Source: Geobacteraceae bacterium (GTDB lineage: Bacteria; Desulfobacterota; Desulfuromonadia; Desulfuromonadales; Geopsychrobacteraceae). From it: 36,102 nt of DNA. The position numbers were made by a program, and so were the translations under genes. Numbering within the stretch: the stretch's first letter is position 1; each line of letters starts with the position of its first letter. Under the pieces are notes generated by a model. That model was not told where the DNA came from. It did no database searches and worked only from the letters and a program-made list of their open reading frames with translations. Shown here in pieces: positions 9,675-19,529 of the stretch. The stretch lies in contig SLDV01000089.1 in assembly GCA_007125165.1 (NCBI GenBank), forward strand, positions 1-36,102, given 5' to 3'.

Positions 9675-11372
9675 ATGAAATTGACCGGGTCGCAGATTTT
9701 GCTCGAGTCGCTGAAGTGCGAGGGCGTGGATACCGTCTTTGGCTACCCTGGTGGTGCAGTTATTAACATTTATGATGATCTGTACGATTCATCGATAAAT
9801 CATATTCTGACCCGTCACGAACAGGCAGCAGTCCATGCGGCAGACGGCTATGCCCGCTGTACCGGTCAGGTCGGTGTTGCCATTGCCACCAGCGGTCCGG
9901 GGGCTACCAACACAGTGACCGGCATTGCCACTGCCTACATGGATTCCATTCCGATGGTTATCATTACCGGCCAGGTTCCAACCCCCCTGATCGGAAACGA
10001 TGCCTTCCAGGAAGCCGATATCTGCGGCATCACGCGCCCCTGTACCAAGCACAATTTTCTGGTCAAGAATATTCGTGATCTGGCCAAAACCGTAAAGGAA
10101 GCATTTTACATCGCCCGCACCGGCCGTCCCGGGCCGGTACTGATCGATCTGCCCAAAGATGTTCAGGTCGACACTCTGGAGTTCAGCTATCCTGCAACTG
10201 TCGATCTGCGGGGTTACAAGCCTACCTATTCAGGAAACTTCCGGCAGATTGAAAAAGCTGCGAGAATGATACTGGAAGCGCGCCGACCAGTGCTTTATGT
10301 CGGAGGGGGAATTAATCTGTCTGCGGCGAGCGCTGAGTTGTTGGCTCTGGCCGAGCAGACCCGGATTCCGGTTGCCACGACCTTGATGGCGATGTCAGCT
10401 TTTCCGCAACGCCATCCTCTGGCCTTGGGAATGCTCGGGATGCACGGAACCTTTTGTGCCAACATGTCGGTAACCGAATGCGATCTGCTGGTTGCCATCG
10501 GAGCACGATTCGACGATCGGGTGACCGGTCGGATTGACAGTTTTGCCGAAAAAGCAAAGATCATCCATGTTGATATTGATCCGACATCGATCAAGAAAAA
10601 TGTTGCTGTTGATCTGCCCATCGTCGGGGACTTAAAAGATGTGATCAGCAAGCTGAAAGCTTCCCTCGACCAGAAAGAGGAGGCGCTTCAGTCTTTTAAA
10701 GAAGAACTGCAGGAGTGGCAGACAAAAATTGCGACATGGCGTGAGCGCCATCCTATGGTCTATCAACCCTCTGATACCGTTATCAAGCCGCAGTTTGTTA
10801 TTGAAAAACTGCGTGAGCTCTCTAATGATGATGCGATTATTGCCACCGAAGTTGGACAGCACCAGATGTGGACGGCTCAGTTTTTCAGTTTTTCTCAGCC
10901 ACGGACATTTCTGACCTCCGGAGGGCTGGGAACTATGGGATTTGGCCTGCCGGCAGCCCTTGGGGCACAAGTTGCCTTTCCTGATCGTCAGGTGATTGAT
11001 ATCTCCGGTGATGGCTCTTTTCAAATGAACTCCCAGGAACTGGCAACACTGGTTCAATATCAGTTGCCGGTGAAAATTGTTATTCTCAACAACAACTACC
11101 TCGGCATGGTGCGTCAATGGCAGCAGATGTTTTTTGACAAGCGCTACAGCCAAACAGTGATGGAACTGCCCATTGACTTTGTCAAGCTGGCAGAAGCTTA
11201 TGGGGCTGTCGGTTTTAACGTAACCCGGGTGGATGAAGTAGAGACCGTCATTAAAAAAGGATTCGAGACTCCCGGACCGGTGCTGATGAACTTCCAGATA
11301 TCGCGTGAAGAAAATGTATTGCCAATGGTTCCGGCAGGCAAAGCGATTCACGAAATGGTCCTGGCATCTTGA
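9675..11372 (+). CDS. ilvB: Acetolactate synthase, large (catalytic) subunit
   Basis: This is the TPP- and FAD-dependent enzyme that condenses pyruvate with pyruvate or 2-oxobutyrate, the first common step of valine, leucine and isoleucine synthesis. The N-terminal PYR domain has the cofactor-activating Glu49 in the [15 protein letters not shown] motif. The C-terminal TPP-binding motif starts at Gly445-Asp446-Gly447 and runs to [13 protein letters not shown]. The 565-residue length is standard. The start is ATG 9675 behind GAGGAGA. The small regulatory subunit follows 51 bp downstream. Confidence 0.97.
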   Translation: MKLTGSQILLESLKCEGVDTVFGYPGGAVINIYDDLYDSSINHILTRHEQAAVHAADGYARCTGQVGVAIATSGPGATNTVTGIATAYMDSIPMVIITGQVPTPLIGNDAFQEADICGITRPCTKHNFLVKNIRDLAKTVKEAFYIARTGRPGPVLIDLPKDVQVDTLEFSYPATVDLRGYKPTYSGNFRQIEKAARMILEARRPVLYVGGGINLSAASAELLALAEQTRIPVATTLMAMSAFPQRHPLALGMLGMHGTFCANMSVTECDLLVAIGARFDDRVTGRIDSFAEKAKIIHVDIDPTSIKKNVAVDLPIVGDLKDVISKLKASLDQKEEALQSFKEELQEWQTKIATWRERHPMVYQPSDTVIKPQFVIEKLRELSNDDAIIATEVGQHQMWTAQFFSFSQPRTFLTSGGLGTMGFGLPAALGAQVAFPDRQVIDISGDGSFQMNSQELATLVQYQLPVKIVILNNNYLGMVRQWQQMFFDKRYSQTVMELPIDFVKLAEAYGAVGFNVTRVDEVETVIKKGFETPGPVLMNFQISREENVLPMVPAGKAIHEMVLAS

Positions 11373-11423
11373 TTTTTGTTTTTATGCTATACATTTAAAT
11401 GTTCCAGAGGAGGAAGAACGAGG

Positions 11424-11915
11424 ATGAAACATACAATTTCCGTGCTGGTTGAAAATGAATTCGGGGTACTGTCACGTATTTCGGGTCTTTTTTCCGGTCG
11501 CGGTTTTAATATTGAGAGCCTTTCTGTCGCCCCGACCCTTGAACCCAATACGTCGCGGATGACCATTGTTACCAGTGGTGACGATCGTATTCTTGAGCAG
11601 ATCACCAAACAACTGAATAAGCTGATCTCAACCATAAAGGTAGTCGACTTCACCAGTAAGGATTTTATCGCTCGGGAGCTAGCCCTGATCAAGGTTTCGA
11701 CTGAGGCGGAAACTCGCGCCGAAGCCCTGCGTATTGTCGATATTTTTCGGGCCAAGGTGATCGATGTGACTCCCAGAACCTACACCATTGAGATTACCGG
11801 CGCACCGGGTAAAATAAATGGGATACTGGAGTTGTTGCGTCCTATGGGAATCAAAGAGGTCGTTCGCTCAGGCCCTGTGGTTATTGGCCGCGGGGCTAAA
11901 GGCGTGACCGGCTGA
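11424..11915 (+). CDS. ilvN: Acetolactate synthase, small (regulatory) subunit
   Basis: This subunit stimulates IlvB and normally confers valine feedback inhibition. An N-terminal ACT domain (about residues 1-75) opens MKHTISVLVENEFGVLSRI and includes SGRGFNIESLSV; a C-terminal domain carries EITGAPGKING. The 163-residue length equals the usual IlvH/IlvN size. An in-frame ATG at 11376 would add 16 unrelated residues. I chose ATG 11424, preceded by purine-rich GAGGAGGAAGAA from 11407. It lies 34 bp ahead of psd. Confidence 0.96.
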   Translation: MKHTISVLVENEFGVLSRISGLFSGRGFNIESLSVAPTLEPNTSRMTIVTSGDDRILEQITKQLNKLISTIKVVDFTSKDFIARELALIKVSTEAETRAEALRIVDIFRAKVIDVTPRTYTIEITGAPGKINGILELLRPMGIKEVVRSGPVVIGRGAKGVTG

Positions 11916-11949
11916 GAATAATCCGGAAACTTTATTTTTAAGGAGCATT

Positions 11950-12594
11950 ATGCAGAATACAGATCAATTTATTGCCCGGGAGGGTTACCCTTTTATCGCT
12001 CTTTTTGGATTCGTGACCCTTGTTTTTGCCCTGCTGGGCTGGACTTTTGTCACCCTGATTCTGCTGTTTCTCACTCTGTTCACCGCCTATTTTTTCAGGG
12101 ATCCGTTGCGTGTCATCCCAGACGAAGAAGGAGTTCTGGTTGCCCCTGCAGACGGCAAGGTCATTTTTGTCGGCGAAGTTGAAGAAGAGCGTTTTTTAAA
12201 CGCACGAGTTACCAAGGTGAGTATTTTTATGTCCGTTTTTGATGGACATATCAACCGCGCTCCCTGTGCCGGCAAGGTGATCGACATGTTTTACAACAAG
12301 GGGGAATTCCTTAACGCATCCTACGACAAAGCGAGCGAATGTAACGAACAGTCAGGGATTCTTCTGGAAACAGATGCCGGCCCGAAAATTCTTTTCGTTC
12401 AGATCGCCGGACTCATAGCGCGCCGGATTGTTACCTACCCGACCATCGGTGATGTGCTGCAACGGGGTGCCCGTTACGGTCTGATCCGCTTCGGTTCACG
12501 GGTTGATCTTTACCTGCCAAGTGGTATAGATGTCAGTATCACTTTGGGTGAACGTACCGTTGCCGGTGAAACAATTCTGGGAAGAATAAGCTGA
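11950..12594 (+). CDS. psd: Phosphatidylserine decarboxylase proenzyme
   Basis: Psd converts phosphatidylserine to phosphatidylethanolamine. It is the short archaeal/delta-type form (214 residues) with hydrophobic helices near residues 14-48, then the family core VAPADGKV, FMSVFDGHINRAP and YNKGEFLNA. The C-terminal RFGSR contains Gly182-Ser183, the expected self-cleavage site that makes the pyruvoyl group (equivalent to LGST in longer Psd). The start is ATG 11950 behind AAGGAG. Its stop overlaps the pssA start (TGATG at 12592-12596), coupling production of substrate and product enzymes. Confidence 0.95.
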   Translation: MQNTDQFIAREGYPFIALFGFVTLVFALLGWTFVTLILLFLTLFTAYFFRDPLRVIPDEEGVLVAPADGKVIFVGEVEEERFLNARVTKVSIFMSVFDGHINRAPCAGKVIDMFYNKGEFLNASYDKASECNEQSGILLETDAGPKILFVQIAGLIARRIVTYPTIGDVLQRGARYGLIRFGSRVDLYLPSGIDVSITLGERTVAGETILGRIS

Positions 12595-13364
12595 TGGAAG
12601 AAGAAAAGGTTCGTAGCGAAAAACGGGAAAATCTGCGTAAGGGTGTTTACTTATTGCCGAATCTGATTACGGCAGCAGGTATCTTCGCCGGTTTTTTTGT
12701 TATTGTCTCGACTATTGACGGTGATTATAACAAGGCGGCCTGGTTTATTCTGCTGGCTGCGATCTTTGACGGGCTTGATGGTAAGGTCGCCCGCTTGACC
12801 GGAACCACGAGCAAGTTCGGCGTAGAGCTCGACTCTCTGGCGGATGTCATTTCCTTTGGCGTTGCACCGGCTGTTCTTTTGTACGACTGGGCTCTGCGGC
12901 CTTTCGGCAAACTGGGCTGGCTGGCGGCTTTTCTTTTCGTCATCTGCGGCGCCTTACGTCTTGCCCGATTTAACGTGCAGGTCACCACGGTCGAATCGCG
13001 ACGTTTCGTTGGTTTACCAATTCCGGCGGCAGCCTGTATTGTGGCAACCTGCGTACTGTTGTTTTATCAGTTAGGCGGTACCGGAACAATACGTATGGTT
13101 TCGATGGTGTTTCTGGTTTTCCTGTTGGCGTTTTTGATGATCAGTAATGTTCCCTATCTGTCATTCAAAGATCCGGAACTGTTCAAACGCCAGCCGTTTC
13201 GTATGCTGGTTCTGGCTATCATGCTACTGATCGTCATTGTCGCCAGACCTGAAATCATGCTGTTTCTGATCGGTATGGTCTACCTTGCCTCAGGGCCTGT
13301 TGGATATTATTTTTCCCGGCGCAAAAAGCACCAGCAGGATACTCCGCCATCTTCTGAATCTTAA
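12594..13364 (+). CDS. pssA: CDP-diacylglycerol-serine O-phosphatidyltransferase
   Basis: PssA joins CDP-diacylglycerol (from CdsA) and serine to give phosphatidylserine for Psd. The CDP-alcohol phosphotransferase signature is complete: DGLDGKVARL, then G with D...D in FGVELDSLADVISFG. It is a multi-spanning inner-membrane protein of 256 residues with a charged cytoplasmic N terminus and a basic C-terminal tail. The start ATG 12594 overlaps the psd stop by one base. No clear terminator follows; the next element is the promoter and T-box of leuA. Confidence 0.95.
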   Translation: MEEEKVRSEKRENLRKGVYLLPNLITAAGIFAGFFVIVSTIDGDYNKAAWFILLAAIFDGLDGKVARLTGTTSKFGVELDSLADVISFGVAPAVLLYDWALRPFGKLGWLAAFLFVICGALRLARFNVQVTTVESRRFVGLPIPAAACIVATCVLLFYQLGGTGTIRMVSMVFLVFLLAFLMISNVPYLSFKDPELFKRQPFRMLVLAIMLLIVIVARPEIMLFLIGMVYLASGPVGYYFSRRKKHQQDTPPSSES

Positions 13365-13413
13365 TATGACCACAGGGTAGCGCATGAAGCAGGAGCTTTT
13401 CATAGAAAATCTC

Positions 13414-13442
13414 TTGACTTGATAAGAAGTTTTAGGTTCAAT
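13414..13442 (+). promoter_or_regulatory. Candidate promoter of the leuACD T-box leader
   Basis: TTGACT (13414-13419), a 17-bp spacer and TTCAAT (13437-13442) precede the T-box. The predicted start near 13449 lies just before the expected base of Stem I. Confidence 0.55.
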
Positions 13443-13449
13443 CAAAAAG

Positions 13450-13700
13450 TTAGTATGTTGAAAAAGCGATGAAGAGGAATAGTAGGCGTCGCATCCGTTC
13501 GTGAGAGCCAGTGGTGCTGAGAACTGGTACGGAAAAGCGCTGAACTCGCCTTGGAGCTGCGGAGATGAACTGACAGTAGTTTCCGCCGTGACCCTGCGTA
13601 AAGGGGAAAACAAGGTCTGTCTGGTGACAGATGAATCAGGGTGGTACCGCGAAGCTTTTAAGCTCTCGCCCCTGTTGGTTACGGGGGGAGGGCTTTTTTT
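13450..13700 (+). promoter_or_regulatory. Leucine T-box riboswitch leader
   Basis: The region before leuA is a T-box leader that reads uncharged tRNA-Leu and controls transcription. Visible parts, in order: the AGTA element (13481-13484), the GTGAGAGCC and GGTGCTGAGAACTGG segments of the Stem I distal loops, the specifier CTC (13545-13547, a leucine codon, in the context TGAACTCGCC), and the T-box sequence AGGGTGGTACCGCG (13638-13651). In it TGGT pairs with an ACCA tRNA end, fitting the A discriminator of tRNA-Leu. A terminator stem with a T tract ends the leader. Leucine shortage should favour the antiterminator. This accounts for most of the 479-bp gap before leuA. Confidence 0.93.
13662..13700 (+). 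terminator. T-box-controlled terminator
   Basis: GCTCTCGCCCC (13662-13672) pairs with GGGGGGAGGGC (13683-13693), with one internal mismatch and one G-U pair, followed by seven T residues. It is the terminator alternative of the leader. Confidence 0.85.
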
Positions 13701-13843
13701 ATACCTGATTTGTCATCGCAAAGGGGGTGGTTCTGGCGTGGAATCGGACCTGGGTGAGCTAGAGCTGATAAAAAAACCAAAAAAAAACATTCATGAACCG
13801 TCCCGCAGATCTCTGCAGGATCGATGCTGACAAGGAGCACAGA

Positions 13844-15385
13844 ATGGCACAGGCAGAAAGAATCATCATTTTTGATACCACATTGCGCGACGGTGAGCAG
13901 TCCCCTGGCGCCAGCATGAACATTGAAGAAAAGATCCGTATTGCCCAGCAACTGGAACGGCTCAACGTTGATGTCATGGAAGCAGGCTTTCCGATTGCTT
14001 CTGACGGTGATTTTGAGGCGGTGAGAAAGGTTGCCCAAACAGTCAAAAAGGCCCAGATTGCAGGGCTGTCACGGGCTAACAACATGGATATCGATCGAGC
14101 CTGGGAGGCGCTGAAATATGCCGGCGACAGAGGGAGAATTCATACCTTTATTGCGACCAGCGACATTCATATGCAGTACAAGCTCAAGATGAGTGAACAG
14201 CAGGTTCTTGATACCGCGGTTGCTGCCGTCAAACGTGCTGCCGGTTATACCCCGAATGTTGAATTTTCTGCCGAAGACGCAGTGCGCACCCGTTTGCCAT
14301 TTCTTGCCAAAGTGATTAAAGCGGTGATTGAGGCCGGGGCCAAAACGGTCAATATTCCTGACACTGTCGGCTATACTATCCCTTCGGAATATTCGGAAAT
14401 TATCAGTTACCTGAAAGCCAGTGTCAGCAACATAAACGATGCGATTATTTCGGTTCACTGCCATAACGACCTCGGGCTGGCGGTTGCCAACTCCCTTGCC
14501 GCTGTCCAGGCCGGTGCGCGCCAGGTTGAGTGCACCATCAACGGAATTGGCGAGCGCGCCGGCAACTGTTCGCTGGAAGAGGTCGTTATGACCTTGAAGA
14601 CGCGGCAGGACATTCTTCCCTATCGGACCGATGTGATCACCGAGCAGATCACCCCGACCAGTAAACTCTTGTCCAATATTACCGGCATTATGGTCCAGCC
14701 CAACAAGGCGATTGTCGGTGCCAATGCCTTTGCCCACGAAGCCGGCATCCATCAGCATGGTGTGTTGATGGAGAAAACGACTTATGAAATCATGACGCCG
14801 GAATCTGTTGGGCTTAATCAGAACAAACTGGTTCTTGGCAAGCATTCTGGTCGCCATGCCTTTATCGATCGGCTGAAGCAGTTGGGGCATGATCTGACCC
14901 GTGAAGAAATCGAAAAGGCTTTTGTGCGCTTCAAAACCCTTGCTGACATGAAAAAAGAGATCTTCGACGAGGATCTTGATGCCATTGTTGCTGATGAGGT
15001 GTTACGCGTACCGGAAACCTTCGTCCTGCAACAGATGAACGTCAGTTCAGGCTCTTTTGCCGCACCAACGGCGACGGTTGAGTTGTTAATCAATGGCAAA
15101 CCGAAAAAAGCCGCGATTATGGGCGACGGTCCGGTCGATGCAACCTTTAAGGCGATCAAGAAACTGACCAAAAGTAACGCTCCGCTCTTGAGTTTTTCTG
15201 TCGGGGCCATTACCGGCGGTACCGATGCTCAGGGTGAGTGCACCGTGCGCCTGCAGACTGCAGATGGACGTGAAGTACTGGGGCAGGGGGCTCATCCCGA
15301 CATTATTGTTGCCAGTGCCAAAGCCTATCTGAATGCACTGAATAAAATTGCCAGTCACACCAAAAGGACACAGCCTGCTCTTTAG
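13844..15385 (+). CDS. leuA: 2-isopropylmalate synthase
   Basis: LeuA condenses acetyl-CoA with 2-oxoisovalerate, the first committed step to leucine. The DRE-TIM motif [13 protein letters not shown] includes Arg15 and Asp16; the metal-binding HCH motif is His205/His207 in [15 protein letters not shown]-terminal regulatory domain (about residues 390-510), which binds leucine in the family, is present. I chose ATG 13844, 8 bases after AAGGAG, giving 513 residues; an in-frame ATG at 13793 would lengthen the protein with atypical sequence. It is governed by the T-box leader immediately upstream, and leuC starts 33 bp later. Confidence 0.97.
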   Translation: MAQAERIIIFDTTLRDGEQSPGASMNIEEKIRIAQQLERLNVDVMEAGFPIASDGDFEAVRKVAQTVKKAQIAGLSRANNMDIDRAWEALKYAGDRGRIHTFIATSDIHMQYKLKMSEQQVLDTAVAAVKRAAGYTPNVEFSAEDAVRTRLPFLAKVIKAVIEAGAKTVNIPDTVGYTIPSEYSEIISYLKASVSNINDAIISVHCHNDLGLAVANSLAAVQAGARQVECTINGIGERAGNCSLEEVVMTLKTRQDILPYRTDVITEQITPTSKLLSNITGIMVQPNKAIVGANAFAHEAGIHQHGVLMEKTTYEIMTPESVGLNQNKLVLGKHSGRHAFIDRLKQLGHDLTREEIEKAFVRFKTLADMKKEIFDEDLDAIVADEVLRVPETFVLQQMNVSSGSFAAPTATVELLINGKPKKAAIMGDGPVDATFKAIKKLTKSNAPLLSFSVGAITGGTDAQGECTVRLQTADGREVLGQGAHPDIIVASAKAYLNALNKIASHTKRTQPAL

Positions 15386-15418
15386 AGCGTGGCAGCTACC
15401 GACGCAACAGGAGCGTAC

Positions 15419-16699
15419 ATGGGTAAGACATTAGCAGAAAAAATATTTGACAGTCATTTGCGTGACGAGCCGTTTCCCGGAACCAAGGTTCTCAATATTG
15501 ACCGGGTCCTCTGTCATGAAATTACCACCCCGGTCGCTATTGCTGATCTGGTCTGGCGTGGCAAGGACCGCGTGTTTGATCCCTCCAAGATTAAAGCGGT
15601 AATCGATCACGTTACTCCGGCCAAGGACAGCAAGACCGCGACCCAGGCAAAGATGTTACGTGATTGGGCGCGGCGTCATGAAATCCCCGATTTCTTTGAT
15701 GTCGGTCGCAATGGCGTCTGTCATGCTATTTTCCCGGAAAAAGGGTTCATTCATCCGGGGCATACCGTCATCATGGGGGACAGCCACACCTGCACTCATG
15801 GTGCCTTTGGGGCCTTTGCTGCCGGTGTCGGTACTACTGATCTCGAAGTCGGTATCCTCAAGGGGGTTTGCGCGTTTCGTGAGCCGGCGACAATCCGTAT
15901 CAATCTTGAAGGCAAACTACCAGCAGGAGTGTTTGCCAAGGACGTCATCCTCTATGTTATTTCTCGTCTAGGAGTTAACGGAGCGACAGACCGCGTCATC
16001 GAGTTTCGTGGAGTTGTGGTGGACCAGATGAGCATGGAAGCGCGCATGACCCTGTGCAATATGGCCATTGAAGCCGGCGGCACATCAGGTGTCTGCATGC
16101 CGGATCAGGTGACGGTCGATTATCTGTGGCCGTTTATCCAGAATGATTATGCCAGCAAGGAAGGGGCCTTGGCAGAGTTCAGCAAGTGGTGCTCGGATGA
16201 TGACGCCAATTACGTCGAGGTGATGGATATCGACGTCTCCAGCCTTGAACCGCAGGTGACCTACGGCTACAAACCCGACTGTGTGAAGCCGGTCAGCGAA
16301 ATGGCAGGAACGCCGGTTGACCAGATTTATATCGGTACCTGCACCAATGGGCGTATCGAGGATCTGCGTCAGGCTGCGGAGGTGCTGCGCGGGCGACAGA
16401 TTGCTGAAACGGTACGCGGTATCGTGTCGCCGGCAACCCCTAAAATATTTAATGACGCCCTCGCCGAAGGCATTATCCAGGTGTTTATGGATGCCGGTTT
16501 TTGCGTCACCAACCCGACTTGCGGTGCCTGTCTGGGGATGAGTAACGGGGTGCTGGCTGAAGGGGAAGTCTGTGCTTCTACCAGTAATCGTAATTTTAAT
16601 GGCCGGATGGGGAAGGGCGGAATGGTCCACCTGATGAGCCCCTCTACAGCAGCGGCGACCGCTATTGCCGGTGTCATCACCGATGCCAGAACCCTTTAG
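15419..16699 (+). CDS. leuC: 3-isopropylmalate dehydratase, large subunit
   Basis: LeuC is the aconitase-family large subunit that, with LeuD, isomerises 2- to 3-isopropylmalate. The three [4Fe-4S] cysteines are Cys308 (GTCTNGR) and Cys368 and Cys371 (TCGACLG). GDSHTCTHGAFGAFAAGVGTTD is also intact. At 426 residues it belongs to the shorter, archaeal/delta-type LeuC group rather than the roughly 466-residue enterobacterial type. The start is ATG 15419 behind AGGAG. An in-frame upstream start at 15389 has no support. leuD follows after 19 bp. Confidence 0.96.
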   Translation: MGKTLAEKIFDSHLRDEPFPGTKVLNIDRVLCHEITTPVAIADLVWRGKDRVFDPSKIKAVIDHVTPAKDSKTATQAKMLRDWARRHEIPDFFDVGRNGVCHAIFPEKGFIHPGHTVIMGDSHTCTHGAFGAFAAGVGTTDLEVGILKGVCAFREPATIRINLEGKLPAGVFAKDVILYVISRLGVNGATDRVIEFRGVVVDQMSMEARMTLCNMAIEAGGTSGVCMPDQVTVDYLWPFIQNDYASKEGALAEFSKWCSDDDANYVEVMDIDVSSLEPQVTYGYKPDCVKPVSEMAGTPVDQIYIGTCTNGRIEDLRQAAEVLRGRQIAETVRGIVSPATPKIFNDALAEGIIQVFMDAGFCVTNPTCGACLGMSNGVLAEGEVCASTSNRNFNGRMGKGGMVHLMSPSTAAATAIAGVITDARTL

Positions 16700-16718
16700 C
16701 CCCGCAGGAGACTGACTG

Positions 16719-17249
16719 ATGCAGAAAGAATTTGGTGGTCGGGCCATTGTCCTGGACCGCTCTGATATCAATACAGATGAAATTATTCCGGCGAAATACC
16801 TGACCGAAGTGACCAAGGAAGCGCTCAAGCCTTATCTCTTGGAAGATCTCAAGTTGGAAGGTTTTGACCCTCAAGGGGAAACGCTGGCAAATGCCAAGGT
16901 GGTGATTTCGCGGGAAAACTTCGGTTGTGGTTCGTCTCGTGAACATGCTCCCTGGGTTTTCGAGGTCAATGGTATCCACACCGTCATTGCAGAAAGCTAT
17001 GCCCGAATTTTCAGGCAGAATATGTTCAATTGCGGGATGCTTGCCATCGAGTTGCCCAAAGCGGCGATTGATGCTTTGATAGCTCAGGCCAAGACGGGCT
17101 CGCTGGATATAGCTGTGGATCTGGAAGGACAGAAGGTGACGGCACAAGGGAAGAAGGAATCTTTAAGTTACAATTTCAACATCAGTTCCTTTGATAAGGC
17201 TCTGGTTGTCGCCGGTGGCTGGGTGGAATTCGCTGACGCCCGCTATTAA
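16719..17249 (+). CDS. leuD: 3-isopropylmalate dehydratase, small subunit
   Basis: LeuD supplies the swivel domain of isopropylmalate isomerase. The substrate-binding loop FGCGSSREHAPW is present, as are SDINTDEIIPAKY and RIFRQNMFNCGMLAIEL. The 176-residue length fits the subtype that partners with a 426-residue LeuC. The start is ATG 16719, about 10 bases after CAGGAG. It ends the leuACD unit, with a terminator 15 bp beyond the stop. Confidence 0.95.
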   Translation: MQKEFGGRAIVLDRSDINTDEIIPAKYLTEVTKEALKPYLLEDLKLEGFDPQGETLANAKVVISRENFGCGSSREHAPWVFEVNGIHTVIAESYARIFRQNMFNCGMLAIELPKAAIDALIAQAKTGSLDIAVDLEGQKVTAQGKKESLSYNFNISSFDKALVVAGGWVEFADARY

Positions 17250-17263
17250 ACTCTGGTGTCTGA

Positions 17264-17306
17264 GAAAAAAGCCGGCACCCTCGTTGGGGGATGCCGGCTT
17301 TTTTTG
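17264..17306 (+). terminator. Terminator after leuD (probably bidirectional)
   Basis: AAAAAAGCCGGCA pairs with TGCCGGCTTTTTT, with a further short C/G pairing inside the loop. The A tract on one side and T tract on the other allow it to serve leuD and the convergent minus-strand gene. Confidence 0.9.
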
Positions 17307-17331
17307 TTAATAGTATAGGTGATGAGAACAA

Positions 17332-18078
17332 TCAGTTGCCCGGAACAGAGTTTTCGTTGATCAGTTTCAGCAGATCATCCAGAGCCCGGTAGCCGGCGTA
17401 AATCTGACCGTTAGGAAGAATCAGGGTTGGTGTAGCGGTGATCTGCAGAGACTGGGCCAGAGCATGATTTTTTCTCAGGGCATCTGTGTCACAGGTTGGC
17501 TCCGGTAATGCCTTCCCGGCAAAGGCCTGCTCAAGCTGTTCCATCGACTGGTTGCAGATGATGGTTTGGGAGGCTCGCTGAGAACTTTGCTGCATCGGTA
17601 GAAGTACGATCTGAAAAACCAGACTCGGGTCTGCGTCGACGGCTTGATACAGAACTTTGTGCAGTTGACTGCAAAAAGGGCAGTGCGGGTCGGTAAAGAC
17701 GATAACCTGCTGTTGCGCCTCGGGGTTGCCGAGGGTCAGGGCATCGTCAAGGGGGATGGCTGACACATCAGCAGGATTTAGTTTGCGAAAGAGATCTTCG
17801 GTGAGGTTGCGCTTTTGTTTCAGATCAATGACGTTGCCGGAGAACATATAGGTAGCACTGGCATCAAGGTACAGAGGGATGTTTTTGCCCTGCATTTTTA
17901 CTGTTACCAGATACAATCCGGGTATTTCCGATGGGGACACAGCTACGACTTCACCCTGAATCTCCTGCAGGGCCTGAATGGCGGCCTCCTTGGTGAGGGT
18001 GGTTGCCATTGCCGAGGTCAGGCCGCTCGCGCCAAGGATAAAGGCCAGCAGAAGGACTGCCAAAAAAGGTATGCGCAC
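17332..18078 (-). CDS. DsbC/DsbG-like periplasmic disulfide isomerase
   Basis: This is a thioredoxin-fold thiol-disulfide isomerase, predicted periplasmic. A signal peptide spans about residues 1-25 with an A-x-A-like end (SAMA). An N-terminal dimerisation-like domain (about 28-100) is followed by the thioredoxin domain with active site CPFC (Cys133/Cys136, in DPHCPFCSQL) and the cis-proline loop ATPTLI (Pro217). Two more cysteines, Cys175 and Cys196, match the structural disulfide of DsbC. The length (248) is close to DsbC and DsbG. The start is GTG at 18078 with CAGGAG 8 bases upstream. It is the only minus-strand gene, inserted between leuD and leuB. DsbC versus DsbG cannot be settled from sequence alone. 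Confidence 0.9.
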   Translation of the reverse strand: MRIPFLAVLLLAFILGASGLTSAMATTLTKEAAIQALQEIQGEVVAVSPSEIPGLYLVTVKMQGKNIPLYLDASATYMFSGNVIDLKQKRNLTEDLFRKLNPADVSAIPLDDALTLGNPEAQQQVIVFTDPHCPFCSQLHKVLYQAVDADPSLVFQIVLLPMQQSSQRASQTIICNQSMEQLEQAFAGKALPEPTCDTDALRKNHALAQSLQITATPTLILPNGQIYAGYRALDDLLKLINENSVPGN

Positions 18079-18117
18079 GTTTATTGCTCCTGTCAGGTTG
18101 AAGTTGAGTAGTCGCCG

Positions 18118-18147
18118 ACTATAGCACGAACAGGCAGGGTTTGTCAG
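18118..18147 (-). promoter_or_regulatory. Candidate promoter of the DsbC-like gene
   Basis: Read on the minus strand: CTGACA (18147-18142), an 18-bp spacer and TATAGT (18123-18118). This lies about 40 bp before the GTG start. Confidence 0.6.
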
Positions 18148-18182
18148 TTTTCACTATGACAAGGCAGTCCTGGAGAAATAAA

Positions 18183-18211
18183 TTGACAAAAAAGCGCCCT
18201 CTTTTTATAGT
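18183..18211 (+). promoter_or_regulatory. Strong promoter upstream of leuB
   Basis: A consensus TTGACA (18183-18188), a 17-bp spacer and TATAGT (18206-18211) form the best promoter seen in the window. A consensus TATAAT also occurs at 18221-18226. This gives leuB a promoter separate from leuACD, with a leader of about 200 bases. The 339-bp gap 18079-18417 holds this promoter, the divergent one and two hairpins. Confidence 0.7.
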
Positions 18212-18226
18212 CCCAGCGATTATAAT

Positions 18227-18250
18227 GCCCTTAATTCTGAGGGCTTTTTT
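18227..18250 (+). terminator. Terminator-like hairpin at the 5' end of the leuB leader
   Basis: GCCCT (18227-18231) pairs with AGGGC (18240-18244) and is followed by six T residues. It begins about 9 bases after the predicted transcription start. A second hairpin, ATTGATG (18251-18257) with CATCAAT (18270-18276), follows at once. It could be an attenuator, but the stem is short. Confidence 0.5.
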
Positions 18251-18414
18251 ATTGATGTTGGTGTAAAGTCATCAATGATTTGGGCGCTACAATAGAATTA
18301 CTTTCTTCGACCAGCATCGAGCCCATCTGATTGCCAGGTTTCAGCGCACTTCATAATTTTTTCTTTCACCGACTGGTTGTTCTGCTTTTTCTTTATTCAC
18401 TTGGGAGACAATAG

Positions 18415-19509
<1,095 letters not shown>

Positions 19510-19529
19510 TCAGGTCAGGATGGCTAGCG

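Noticed and set aside
10632-11351. A long minus-strand open frame opposite ilvB
   Set aside because: It is fully antisense to the TPP-binding half of ilvB, with no family features.
13501-13830. An open frame of about 109 codons upstream of leuA
   Set aside because: It runs through the T-box specifier, T-box sequence and terminator; the RNA explains the sequence.
14069-14890. A long open frame on the minus strand opposite leuA (about 273 codons)
   Set aside because: It lies entirely within the conserved leuA gene, has no ribosome site or recognisable motif, and is a codon-bias shadow.
16085-16828. A minus-strand open frame spanning leuC and the start of leuD
   Set aside because: Both genes beneath it are unambiguous, and the frame has no motif or start signal.
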